Program-made: the position numbers and the translations under genes | Source: Lanius collurio | Taxonomy: Eukaryota; Chordata; Aves; Passeriformes; Laniidae | Direction: 5' to 3' | DNA length: 64,000 nucleotides | NCBI GenBank assembly: GCA_020086605.1 | Contig: JACBWW010000008.1 | Span: forward strand, 17,653,558 to 17,717,557 | In this document: in pieces, positions 29,379-64,000 of the stretch | How the letters are laid out: each line of letters opens with the position of its first letter | Position numbering within the stretch: the first letter of the stretch is position 1 | Notes under the pieces: generated by a model | What the model was told of the DNA's origin: nothing | The model's input: the letters and a program-made list of their open reading frames with translations, nothing else | Database searches by the model: none

Positions 29379-29441
29379 TGTGTGTATGTGTGTATACATA
29401 TATATGTATACACAGGTTGTATAAATATATATATATATAAA
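29379..29441. repeat. Compound TG/TA microsatellite with embedded palindrome
   Basis: TGTGTATGTGTGTATACATA changes into TA repeats and then, after a short gap, a second TA run (29422-29439). The bases 29389-29414 form a perfect 26-bp palindrome without a spacer. It lies in the inferred 3' UTR. Confidence 0.85.
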
Positions 29442-30287
29442 ATTCTCCCCAATAGGTATCAGTCCAACCATGCAATCCAAAAGGTGGCTCTGCATAGATG
29501 CCCAGCATATAGTTCACCACCTGAGCCAACCCTGAAGCAAGGCGCACTTTAGTCCTTCTGATAGGCTTTTTTTTTTTGTTTAAAACCAAGCTACTGCAGC
29601 TTCAAGTATTTTGCATTACATAGATTTTTTTATAAATTAGTTAATGTTATATTTTTCAATATTCAGACATATACTATAATATATATACAGTACAATAAAT
29701 GCTCTCATTCTTTTTTTAATTCTTTTGATAAATCCCTGAGAATGTATGTTGACAGTCGCTAAGTTTCCACATGCACAAGCATTGTGTGCCATGCTTCTGG
29801 ATGAACAGCACTGCAAAGCCACGTGGTCAGCCTTTTAACTACTAGTATTTCATTTGTTGGTTTGTTTAAATATGCTGAAATGTAAGGATGAGTTACAAAG
29901 GAGTAAAGCTGAATCCATTCGAGGTACTTATCACAGGATGGAGGTGTTTTGTTTGGTTTTTAAAGCCATTGCAATATATGTTTGTTTTTGAGGCTGTGAA
30001 CATATACAGAAAGAACAGGAGAGCGATGTGGGCTTTTGCCACTTGACAACATATACTCAGTGTAAACCAAACCTTTTTAACCTCTCTCTCATACAAAACT
30101 GAAAAAAAGAAAAAAAAAATTAAACACACAAACTTTCACAACATGACAGTTTAGTTTCCAAACTCAATATAACTATACACATATAATACCGGTGTGGCTC
30201 TGTTTCTTTAAGTTAAAAAGGATACAAAGGCAGGCTCAAGTAAAAACAAATCACCCCTCCCCCCCAATCCCCTTTCACTCATTTTCA

Positions 30288-52272
<21,985 letters not shown>

Positions 52273-53687
52273 TCAATTAAAAGACATCAGTAGGTCTTTT
52301 GTATTAGAAATCCAGAGCTCCCAATGAATGGCTCATCAGACAGGAACATCAGTCAAGGCAAAAAAGAATTCACATAAAAAGTTACTGAAGTTATATTAAC
52401 CAAGTTTTTATCTGAATTTTTGTATCAGAAGTGAATGTTGTTTTGTATTAATGAGAACTGTGCATCTTTCAGCTCTGCATTACAGGAACCAAAGAAGTGC
52501 ATTAGTAACATATGCATTTTGTAAATATATACTTTCACACTCAGAACCCATCAGAAGTACTCATGTAACTCATTCCCAAACATGTTTGGGTCTCAAATAA
52601 CCAGTAAACACTAGTTTTGTGCAGTCTGACGGGAATAAGACATTTTTACGGTAACTACTTCAGTAATTTGGTTACTCTAGAAAATTTGTTTTATATTTTC
52701 TGCTTAGGGAGTTCTATGGGAAAGCCAATTTGTGCTGACATATCACACATACCACCACTTTGGAAACTGCTCCCTCAGACTATATAGCACAGCAGGAATA
52801 AATGCATCTAGGTGTCTAGTGGCAAAGGTTTTTCTCTAATCAGCTGTCCTTGCACCAGCTTGAACTTTGACAGAAGTATGAAGACATCTACAAATACTGT
52901 TTAGCAACAGTTCATTCGCTCATTAAGAATGTGCCTTATATACTGAAAGAGATGGCAAGAATATGCTTAGACTATGCAATGTTCACGACAGGTTGTGAAA
53001 AAAAAAGAATAAAAATGCAGCTGGTTCTTCTAGGATGATAGAAGTCTCACATTCTAGGATTCCTTTGCTAACTAAAAATGCAAAATGGATACCCAGGGCA
53101 CAGCACATCACATCACATTAATTCCCAAAGTAACTCAGGCATGCCACAGCACAGGAGCCAGTGGAGACATAGCATGATTCCTAAGGTTAAGTTTCCTGCT
53201 ATTCAAGACCAACATGTTATGGGAAGTAATACCAAAAAGTCTGAAAACCAAAACAAAATATTGTATGTTACTATTCAGAACACCAGAGAGACAATGAACT
53301 GCTGCAGTTTACTACTGCACAGTAGATAAAGTACAACAAGTGTTTTGAGTTTGGGGAAGTGCCTGAAACTTGCCATGGGGGTGAATAAGGCCAATATTTT
53401 TTTTAAAAACTTCTCTTGAAATCATGTCATTTTCTTTAGACACACTTGCCAGCACACTTCACGCTCCAAAAACAGTCAAATTACAACTGGTTCTTATTAT
53501 TAATCATCAATGATTCAGTACTGCCCAAAACAGAATCACTACATTTCTTGCAATCTGCTAAACAAAACACAAGATGCAGCACATTGGAAAGCCTTGGAGA
53601 ACAGTAATTGTGGGCTTGCTTATTTATTTTCAAAATCAAGTATCCCCTGAGGGCATTACACATTACAAGTCAGCATCTAACAAAGAG

Positions 53688-53724
53688 AAAAAAAAAAAAT
53701 CCAACCAACCAAAAATAAACCCCG
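53688..53724. repeat. A-tract with CCAACCAACC
   Basis: A run of A is followed by TCCAACCAACCAAAAATAAA and CCCC, one more copy of the A-tract plus CCAACC pattern. Confidence 0.8.
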
Positions 53725-56700
53725 AAACACCAATGTAATACTCTGTAATCAGATTCCCAGTGTTTTCAGACTGAAGCAAAAGCAAAGTGTCTTAACCACA
53801 TTTGGTAAGTACTTCAATCATCTACCAAGGCAGAACACACACCACTGTGTCACACCATGCCCCTACAGAGTAAGTGGCATTTTTTTTCCACATCTGAGAA
53901 ATACCACTAGAGGCAAGAGAATTCACCAAGCTCCTAAGGAAATTCCACGTCGTACATCTATGAGGCAGGAGAGGGCAAAGATAACTCAAAGTACCAAAAT
54001 TCTTTAAAAACATCTGTGGTTTCAAGTGGGAAACTATGCCAAGGCTAACTACATTGTAAGCAGTCATTGTCTCAGAAAGCCAGGCTATTTTATGTAGAGA
54101 AGTGTATTTCCAATAACCCCCTCACAAACAACTTAAAATTTCACTAGAACCCAACTGCAGACTGCTCCCTATGACTTCAGAGAAAGCTGCATGCATATCT
54201 GAGATCACAAAACAGCTTTGACAGCTGTTGATTCCCTGCAGGAAGAGGAGTGTGAGACAAAACTCCTCACCAGATGAAGAAAAGGGAATAGGAAAAGCTC
54301 CTAGAGTGCCACAAAGCCTACCATCTGGAAGCAAGATGTATTATGCCAAATGACTCCATGCTCTTCAACCTATTTGGATTCCTAGGTGGTTTTGGTCAGT
54401 TTGGGTTTTGGTGGAGTTTTTTTCTTAGGTATGATTTTTTTCTTCTCCCCTCTCTTCCTCCCCACCCCAAGTGTGTGCATTTACCTCTCCATATTTCTTC
54501 CTACTTCTGCTATCTAAACACCTCCCCCCCCCAGCCCCCACCCCTTGACATCTGCTCCATTCTGGCTCTTTCAATTCACTGATTCCTGCCCTGTTCCTAA
54601 TGCTGGAAAGCCTGAGGAAAAATGTTCACTTGTGTCTAGACTTTATCACATGCCAAGTGGCAGAAGCCTGGAGGACGTTCTCCTTATTCACTCTGATGCT
54701 GCTGCTCAGTAGAAGCCCTTTGAGCTAGCCCTTAAATGTCACCACCAACCTGAAAGTCTACCCTGCTCTCAAACAAGTTTTCTGCCTAATGGCTCCCATA
54801 TGGGGAAACTGCTGATCAAGCTTAACCCCTTTACTACAGATAAGGCCTATGAAAAAAACGAAGGACAGCTACTTGTAATTTTCAAGAAAGGCGTCAGAAT
54901 CAATTTCCAGTGACTTCAGCCTAGAAACTGCAGGTGGCAACAGCTTATACTCCAAAGAAGTTATGCAAAATACATTCCTAGCATTCTCAGGTTTACATGT
55001 TCGATTACATTTAATGATGTCACCAATGCCAACCACAATATGAGCCTCATTAAATAATTACAGTAATTTTAAAAAAAGAGACACCAAAATCTCAGAAAAT
55101 ATTTGTGTTTACAGACGGCTTTTCTCTCTAACACAGCTCTCTCTCCTTCCTATTTCCTTTTCCCCAGATATTTTTCCATACTGGTTCTCAGCAGGCTGAC
55201 ACATCTTCCTCCCAACCCCAAACTGCATGCTACTAAAACATAACTAAAGTTCTTATTTAAATCTCTGGACTCTAACCTATGTCTTTTCAATACGAAACTC
55301 CTCACACAGTACAGTGGCAAAACAATCACAAATCAATATACAAGAAGTTTTCCCCAGAAAATAACTGGAAAAAATGACCTGTTGCAACTACAATTTAATA
55401 ATAATTTCAGAAGGGAAAGGTTATTAGAACTGTCACACTGCAATGAGGGATTGCCTATTTTGATTCAACACTAATCTCTTTACCTGAAAAAAGGGCAGCT
55501 TTGCCAAATCAGACCTTTGGTTCAGACACCTTTTGAAAATGCATAGTTATTACTCATCTTTATTGTCTGTCACACCACCAAAAAAAAAAAAAAGAAAACA
55601 AAAAGAAAAATTTACATGCAGGCTTTCCTTGTACACACAAGGGAACATCAGTACTTTTGCGTTTTTCTGTAGACATCCATACCTTTGAATTTATGGGGTA
55701 GATAGGGACAGTCTTTATACTGATCCAGATTTAAATACTCAAGAAATAGGTGCTGTAACATTTCTTTGCCCTTTCCATTAATGCACAACTTTATCTTAAA
55801 AATAAGCTACAAGAGCACCATCTGACCATTTCAAAGAAAATGGAGCCAGGTAATCAAGATCATTCCCTTCGCACAACAGACAAAACAGCTTCAATACTTG
55901 CTGCAAACTTGCTGCTGTGTCCCACTTGAGACGAACCAATTCTATTACAAAAGCATAATTTCCAGAATTGAAAGTGCCAAAAGAAAAACAACACTAGCAG
56001 ACAGAACCTATGAACACTTTGAAGTGTTCACAAAGGAGTTTAAAGTGGTTTACACCTGTATTTTAAACACACACCCACTTTCACTGGGACAGCCACTTGG
56101 AAACCTCAAAGAAAGTACTGTGTGGCGTTTATAGCTTCTGAATGAGAAGCACAAGTGCCTTCAGAACAACGGGCAAAGCTGCTGCCCTTCTCCAGGCATG
56201 GAGAGATCTCAAATAAAACAAAGCATAACCAAAAGTCCTGCTAGAGACTGCTACAACTAAACAGTTGCTTTTATAAAAATAGTAAAGATAGGCGAAGCAC
56301 TTCCCCTTCAATTACAACATCAAGGAAAATTACTCTCAGCACTGAGTTGCACCCAAGCTGCAATTTTATTCATAAAAATTCCTTAATGCATTCTAGTACC
56401 TCTGTTTAGCCTTCAGAAAAAAAGGCTTTCTATAGATGCTGTGTTTCTTGGAGAACAGAATGTTTCATTTTGCTCTAATTCATTCTATTACTGAATTAAA
56501 CTTTGATGTATTGGTCTTGACAAGCGCTTCATGCTGATTGTATTGTGTATGATGGTACAATCACCCCCCATGCATTTCACACGAGCTGGCTGATTAATGC
56601 AACAGATTACCTGCAGCACTGATGGCACGAGGGAATCACTGCTCTTCTGCAGGCTAACCTCCAAGCACGCACTTCAGAGAGCGGGAGTGTAGAACAGAGA

Positions 56701-58755
56701 CAAAATAAAATGCCTAACTCCTTAAATTTTCCTTTCTTGCTGCCTGCTGCTGCTCCAAGGGTTAAAGGCATATACGTATTTGGCTGAAACAGGTATTTAG
56801 ATACTGAAATTCTATTCTAAGCTATCAGCAACCACATGCTCTAATCTCTGTGTCACAAACCTCTGCTTTCCCTTTCTATGTTTTCAACTTTTAGCACTTA
56901 TTAGGAATAAGGAACTAACCACACACTTCTGACATTTTGCATGAGCCTGTTTTTCTGGGTTATAACCTTTTAAATGTTTTTAAAACTGCTGCATCTTTGC
57001 AGACACTCTGCCATTCAAACAAAAGGTTTCATATAAGAACAGGAATTTGCTTGAAAGGTGCAGTTTACAGTGTGTCAGTAGACTATGATCTCCCGAAGAG
57101 AACACTTAGGATCAGTCACACAGTCATTGGACAGCCCTCTATGTCTCTATAGTACCCCATATCCCTACCACTGCAGCAAGGCATGGCCTACTAATCTACA
57201 AAGCTAAAGGAAAGTGTAAAGAAACTGCAAATGAACTTCACTGATTAACTTCCCTCATATTTAGAAAACTATTTAATAATTTGTTTACAATCAGTCAACT
57301 GAAGGCAAAAGCACTGCTAACATTAACAAAAATAGTAAAAAATAGTCCTTTATCAACTATTGCCAATATTTACAGCTAGGTGGTGAACACAAAGTATGCT
57401 CCTGCCCAAAATATGTATCAGATATTTTACCAATTACTTTAACTAGCAATATACTCTCAATAGTCATGGTCTGTCTTCAGAGACTTCAAGAATTTTCAGA
57501 AGAAAAGTTAATGTGACTATGAACTATAAGTGTATTAAGCTACCTCTGTATAAATTTATCCTTGAGATGAATTAATTTCTCTCACAGTTAATTTTTTTAG
57601 GAAGAGGCAAAACAGGAGATGCTTGTCCATCAAAACAAGCTATTAATAAAAGAGAGGGATGAAAATACCTCTCCTTTAAAAAAAAAACCAAAAAAAAAAA
57701 AAAATGAAGCAAGTGCTAACACTCCCTTGCATACTGGGAATTACAATTGCCACAGCTAGGCTCACAGAATGTAAATAATGCACTGTAACTGACTGGAGGA
57801 ATACATTCTGATTGTCTAGACTGAATTGCTTCCTACACTACCATTTCCCAAGTCACTTTTATCTACCAGTCCAAACATGATTGCTGAGATTTTACAAAAA
57901 CAACATACTTTAATTACAACTTCTAAGACAAGAATCTAGCACAGCATCTGGTTACAGTCTACTGGCTACCTATCACTCTTCAAAATTCTAATGTTATTTC
58001 TAGTTTTCTTGTTAAACTTCTCCAGCTCCAACTACAATTTTCAGCTACCTTCTGTGGGTTTAGGAGAACTGTCTTTCCTATCAAATTTTTGGTCTATGTA
58101 ATAGGTATCTTAAATTATAAAGGATTTCCTCTGTCATGATTTGACATACTCAAGCAGATTGAAATTCTTGCACCTCTCACTTCCAATTTTTGATGTTTTT
58201 TTCTAGTATTCATTCAAAACAGAAAAATGGAAAATAGCGCAAGACTAGATGGCTAACTGGCAAGTAAAGCTCAAAGAAATTAGTGAAGATTCAGTAAGTC
58301 CTCCCCATGAATCTATCACTTCTCTCTAGCTCTGGTATTTACTAGAAGTGGCATTGGAAAATTAAATGGCAGGCTAATGTTACTTAAGTATGAAAAATAA
58401 AGAGTGAGAGGAAGGAAAAAAATAACACTTGGTATCAGCTTGGCTTATAGTAAAGCTCTGTCCTTATTCTTGGCATACATGATTCCACAGTTAGGGCTGC
58501 AATGAGTTGTGCACCAGCTTCAATATGCAACATTTTTTAAGACATTTATAAGTAATTCAGTTCAACATCACAGGAATAAAACCAGCTGCTTTAATGTGGC
58601 TACTTAAAAAAAATCTGAAGTACTTTCCATACAACTGAACAGAATGGAAATGCAGCTTTCTGTACAGCATTAAAAATATTAAATAAACCCCTTAAGCTAT
58701 GCTTACACATTGAAAGTCATTACTGTGACCATTATTTCTGAAATCTTATAAATGC

Positions 58756-58892
58756 CACAGGATTATCTCAGATGGTTAAAGCATAGTGCTAACAACACAA
58801 GGTTGTGGGTTTGATCCTCATATGGGCCATTCACTTATGAGATGGATTCAGTGATCCTTCTGGGTCCTTTCCAACTCAGAATATTCTGTGAA
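58756..58892 (+). mobile_element. tRNA-Ile-derived SINE with CR1-like tail (TguSINE1-like)
   Basis: The first 75 bases follow tRNA-Ile, with box A TATCTCAGATGG (58764-58775), an anticodon region GTGCTAACAACAC, box B GGTTTGATCCT (58808-58818) and the end GGGCCA. The tail GATCCTTCTGGGTCCTTTCC continuing to ATATTCTGTGA resembles the CR1 3' end, which lets CR1 reverse transcriptase copy it. This structure is that of the zebra finch family TguSINE1 and points to a passerine. It is diverged from the tRNA, so it is a SINE copy and not a tRNA gene. Antisense to ZSWIM6. Confidence 0.88.
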
Positions 58893-61203
58893 CTTACCAA
58901 AAAATAAAATTTACTGTCATACTCCAGCTACACACACTTCCTCATTTCACATACTATTATGGCAATGTCAGTAATGGAGGAAGAAGGAAATGAACCTCAG
59001 AGAAGGTGGACAAAACCCATCTTTGCAGAACAGCAGCCTGGCTTCATTCACTGAGGAAATGAAGGTGACAGCATCAACCAAGACACTGTAGGGCCAGGAC
59101 AGCAATTTAAGATGTCATCCATAACTCAGGTCTTAGAACAGCAAAACTGTCTTGTGATGCTAATTCTGACCTACTGTTAATTTAGCACCTCCAACAACAC
59201 AAATCATTCAGACATTAATTAAAAGCTTGTTCTGTGAAAAAGCAGGTGTAACCTTAAGTGCATGAACTGAGGGTACATTTGTTTCATAAGACCATGACAA
59301 CTGAGACTAAACAATATTAATGTAACCACCACTTAAGTGAAGACAGCCTATTGAATATGATACAGTCTAAGACACAAATATTTGTTAAGATACCACTCTA
59401 GCTAGAAAGTCCACAATGAAAGACCATGGGAAATGGTGCATCCAATCTCCTTTCAAACACAGGGCTTCCTACAGCTTTCATTTCAAGGCCAGAAATGCCC
59501 TATATGTAACTGACTAATCTATACTTAGAAATTTGAAGTTAACTTTATTTTCTACAGGTGCAGGGCATAGGTACTTTCTTTAGTTCTAAGGCAATATATA
59601 ATGCAATTATAAGTGGGGATATTCAACAATATAAAGACAACATGAATACAAAATTGGAAGTCAAATTCAAAATTTAGAGTCTTGCTGTACTGTTTTATAA
59701 ATACCATAAAATACAAGGGAAACCTAATATCTCTACTATATGGGTGACCCTAAAAGGGACTGCATCAAGTATGCAGCTCCAAAAAAATGGTACTAGAGCA
59801 CCAAAATTGTAGTTAATTATTAACTTTATCGATTTTTTTTCATGGCTGCCCTGGAGTAACCATCAAATCGGACACCAAGAAGGAATTTCTCTAGGGGCAT
59901 ACTGGCAACAACCATAGCTGCTTTTGTCCTTTTCCCCACTCCACTTAAGCACTAAGCACAGACAATCTGCTTAGAACAGCTGGCATGTCCCATTCAAATA
60001 AGTTTGTCTCTAACTGCAAAAGGAAGGAATGCCTGACACAGAAATATAGATGGAAAATAGCTTCATTCAGTTAAGGACAAAAGAATCTAACTTGCTGTTT
60101 TCAAGAGATGACTATAAATTTTTATCAGAAAAATTCAAAGTGGTTTCCAAATTAAAATAAATAAAAGAAGACATTATTTAACATTTGATCATTAGTTTGC
60201 TCATGGCAAAATGGTAATTAAATCTCTCAAGTCTATAATGATTCCTTTCTTAATCTCGAGATTTAGAATTAATGTTTAGATGAGGACCAAAGTGTTACTA
60301 ATAAAGGTCCATGCATGATCCATCAGAAAATATATTGCACTATTTCTCTGCAGCACATGATCTTGTAAAATGGTATTTTAGTTTAAATTTAAACACAAAA
60401 ATATATCTAATCTAGAAAATGCCCAAAATATCAGTAAGCGTGAAACTGAAACAGACTGCCAGCCTGATCCAACATTTAAAATGTGGCATACAGCAGACCA
60501 AAGTACTAGTGAAAACTTACTAATACTTTTAGAACTACTGTGGCAAAGTCATGTTATTCCACTGTAGAAATACCTTTATAGCAATAGTCCATTTAATATG
60601 CTAGGATATATTCAGTATATAATAGAAAGGATTCTAAGAATGTCACTGAGAGCTTTATCACATGAATGAGGTTCATTTCAATACTGTAAGAGGTTCCCAC
60701 ACTTGAAAACTTTAGACTCCAATAGGTGGTTGAGGCAGACAGGAGAGGATTATGCATTAAAATGTGGAAGGAATGGCTGAACACAGAGAGTACCATTCTC
60801 CTCAACACTGTAAAATAAGATGACTAAGAGAGACCCAGACCAGCATTATGCAAAACCACAACACATTCACCAATTCTATTCACTGCTCTGCCTTGCCAAA
60901 GACCTCTTTGGACACAACCTCTTCCCCATGACACTGCCACCATATTTCTACTTCACAAGAAACTAATCTTGACTTATAAAAAAAAAACCCAAAACTTTTC
61001 TCCCCCTTTAAGAGTTCTTAAATACCACAATGGAGGAAATCTACTAGAAATGTTTATTTCTTCACCATGAAGACAAGCAACAGGATATGAACATACTGAA
61101 AACAGTACTTCACAGGAAAAAAATCTGATTCTGTAATCTACATGTTGACAAGGTGTTGGTCTCCATCATTCCATCAAGCCATAGATACTTAGATTCTTCT
61201 ACT

Positions 61204-61247
61204 TGACTGCTTTCATCAGATTAAGTGACTGCTTTCATCAGATTAAG
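61204..61247. repeat. Perfect 22-bp tandem duplication
   Basis: TGACTGCTTTCATCAGATTA plus AG occurs twice in direct succession (61204-61225 and 61226-61247) with no mismatch, which suggests a recent event. Confidence 0.95.
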
Positions 61248-64000
61248 CATCTAGGATTTAATTCAACAGTTTCAGTTTTATTAATCTGTCACAATAGCAG
61301 CTCTACTTTGATAACGGTAGCTGCTCCAATTATGGCCTGGTTTAGGGTTGACAAGTATAATGATTCATTCATGGCATATGAGAAGCAATAAAAAATTGTT
61401 TTGCATTGCAGCTTTAAAATTGTGGGCACTTTTTTAATTTAATTTGTCACTTAGTTTTTGCTAAGAGGACTTTTAAATTGCAGTAAGAAGCAAATGGGGC
61501 TTTTAGTTTAAATGTAATCCCCATATTTAAATGATCTGTAATGGCACAATGTTTGAGTAGGAACACTATTGTTTCACAGTGGGCTCTGATGGTGACATGT
61601 GACATTTGTATTCAGGTCCTGTATTATCCATGTGGCTAAAGGACTTCCAATTTCATTTCACAGCCAGAAGCCTGCAGAAAACACCAATTAACTTGCAGAT
61701 CCCATTTGCCGACAAAACAATCTCTTCCCAGTGTCTAGCATCTGGCAGTGCTCAACCCTGATTTTCAAAGCAGAGCGTCACAGCCATCATGATCCCTGAG
61801 CTGGGGTAAAAAGTCAATTTTTCTTCCATTTTTAAGGAAATATTTTCATTTTTTATGAGAACAAGCAACTTTTACTGAATTTTTCATGGATGAATATTAA
61901 CAACTTACTCATCTACTAAGATTATACAGTCCATTTTTTCTCCTCTATACCACAAAGAAGGTTAACTGACCTTTCCTTCATATCAGAGATCTCAGCTCAA
62001 CAGGCATCACCAGGTATTTACCATGCATTTCCATTTCCACATCCATTTTAGCAATGCAATTTAATTAAAAGGCAAACCAAGGGGCTTCAGATAACTAATC
62101 CTTATGACATCCCAAATTCCTCAACCATGGTCACCACATGTCAAACACCTAAAGATCAGCATGTGAAATTTATGTGCCGAGATACCATTTAAACAGTAAT
62201 GTGAAGAATTCCAACTCTGCTTTTAACTCTGCAAATTGGAATTCATTTATTACTGTGGTGAGTTGAAGTGATCACCAGTGCATCACTGAAATTGCATCTG
62301 AATTCTTCTAGTTCGAGAAGTATCTGAGCAAGCCTTAGAGCTCTGACCTGTAACCTTTCCAACAGTATACCTCTGACATTTCATAAGTAGCACATAGCTC
62401 ATCCCATTCCTTGATGTACAACAGGGGAATCTGCTGAGCAGGGTTATTATATTCTTACTTCCAATCTAGAGGCTTTAAAAAACAACTGCATAGTTATGTG
62501 CAAGGCTTTTTGTGTTTACATGATGCTTCTCAATTGTAAATTGCTCAGGAAATTAGGATTTTGTACTAAAAAATGACCAGATTCATATATAGGCCTAAAG
62601 TATTTTATCTGGGGGTCTTAAGCGAAGGTTTTGGTGGTTTTATTTTTAGGGTTTTTTTTTCATTGTTATTTTAGGTGTGGGGGGCTTTGCTGCTGTTGTT
62701 GTTTTTAAATCAGCATCTTCAAACATCCAAACCCAATCTGACTTCTACTGCAATCAGCACTTTACCATGAATTTCAACAGGAACTCTGATCAAAGCTCAG
62801 TGTGTCCTTCCAGTACCCTTGCCAATACCCAATGCCAGGCAGGAAGCATCACTTAAATTCTAATGAAAGGCTCAAATGACCCAGTCAAGGAGCAAAGCTG
62901 GTTATTTAAGTATGCTTAAAAGTCTATGCCAAGATGGAACTGACAAAGTGGCCATATGCCTAGCAGTTGGCAGACAGCATACCAAGGCAAGCCACAGAGC
63001 CTTTATTAAGCAGAGTCTATATTTACTTACTTTCTATGCCCTAAAATTCTCCTTAACTCCATTAAATTGCTACCTACCTGTGACATAAATGAGTGTAGCT
63101 AAAAAATTTTTTTTAAAAGACATACATACATGCCTCCCCCAGATTACTCTGAACAGGTAATAAAGAACCCAGAGGCCTGTGTCTCACTCCCTCCCCTGAT
63201 ATTTTGGTTCTCTGACATCCTAGAAGATAACAAGCCAACATTACTTTGTAACATAATGATAGCATGACTCCTTTAAACTCAGTGTCTGAGTTACATCTAC
63301 TTGCACAGATCTTATGTTGCCAGGGCCATCCTGCTTTTCCCTCTGCAGTTTGCTATTTTAACTCTGGTCTCCCTTAAAATCTACTTGAATATTTTGTACA
63401 TTCACTTCTTTTTTTGAGATGTAAGTTTCACACGGAAAAAGCAATGTTTAATGTGAAAACTCAAGCAAAGTAAAATCCTAGCAAAAACACTGCAGAAGCC
63501 TGTAGCCTTCACACCACGCAGAAGTTACTCTGGAGAGATTCACCTAATTAACAGCATTTTGGAGAGAACTTGCTAAGCACCAGTGGAAGGAACTAAGGAA
63601 TCCTATCAGTGGGGAGAAGAAATAGAGCGTTTAGAAACATAAACACTATCTGGAGATGGAAGAACTAAGTTAAGCTCTACCTTTTCCTACTGCCCACCTG
63701 ATGTGATTGAAATGTATTTGCAACGGAAAGCATGGTACATGCATGACAAACAGAATTTGATACTTAAGAGGAGTCAGAGAAGTCAGAGCAGTTAAGGATT
63801 GAAACAATGTGGTCTGCCTCAGACTGCAAACATAGCAGCTCAGGTAGCGGTGAAGCTGCTTTTGGGGAGTGACATCTAGAATTCTGATTAAATAGATATA
63901 AACTAAATTCAATTAGTCCAAAAGTATTTGCTATTTGATGCTGTAGGCAGATTCCGCCTCCTTTATGTTCAGACAGGTGCTGTCAAGAAAATGATGTTAA

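Larger units (their letters stand above)
28395..30287 (-). other. ZSWIM6: Probable ZSWIM6 3' UTR
   Basis: AT-rich, non-coding sequence directly downstream of the TGA. Reading the minus strand, the first AATAAA after the stop is at 28414-28419, so cleavage near 28395 would give a UTR of about 1.9 kb. ATTAAA variants at 29715-29720 and 28567-28572 could give shorter forms. A Pumilio-type site (TGTATATA on the minus strand) is at 29682-29689. The stretch also contains AT microsatellites and a long palindrome. The 3' end is inferred; no transcript evidence is available here. Confidence 0.5.

Noticed and set aside
58756..58830. Possible tRNA-Ile gene
   Set aside because: The acceptor and anticodon arms are degraded and a CR1-like tail follows, so this is a SINE.

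Overview
The window is vertebrate nuclear DNA, almost certainly from a bird and probably a songbird. It contains 5'-truncated CR1 LINE copies of avian type and a tRNA-Ile-derived SINE with a CR1-like tail, like the TguSINE1 family of passerines. The background is AT-rich with many short A/C-rich tracts. No prokaryotic features are present.

The only gene I can demonstrate is on the minus strand: the 3' part of ZSWIM6 (zinc finger SWIM-type containing 6). Ten consecutive coding exons lie between 52052 and 30288. All have GT-AG borders, and the codon phases join without a frameshift or internal stop. They encode 770 complete C-terminal residues plus the stop, corresponding to about residues 446-1215 of the 1215-residue human protein. 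The SWIM zinc finger and the N-terminal exons lie upstream, beyond 64000. A probable 3' UTR follows to about 28.4 kb. In chicken this gene is on chromosome Z, so the window is probably sex-linked, but the sequence alone does not show whether it is the Z copy or a W copy.

Layout: 1-28.4 kb is a gene desert downstream of ZSWIM6. It holds an antisense-type CR1 fragment (19814-20045), low-complexity tracts, a perfect 16-bp hairpin, and one weak candidate for a secreted-protein first exon on the plus strand (about 20431). 28.4-30.3 kb is the inferred 3' UTR. 30.3-52.1 kb holds the exons and nine introns; the introns carry a solo-LTR-like element (35921-36565), two CR1 copies and a 22-unit ATGG microsatellite. 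52.1-64 kb is one large intron with the SINE and a possible conserved non-coding block. All four recognisable transposable elements inside the gene are antisense to it.

I did not find a convincing undescribed system. The most checkable points are the codons at two human disease positions (one CGA codon would mutate to a stop rather than to Trp), the LTR with its 28-bp repeats, a long palindrome in the 3' UTR, and a recurring A-tract plus CCCAACC motif.
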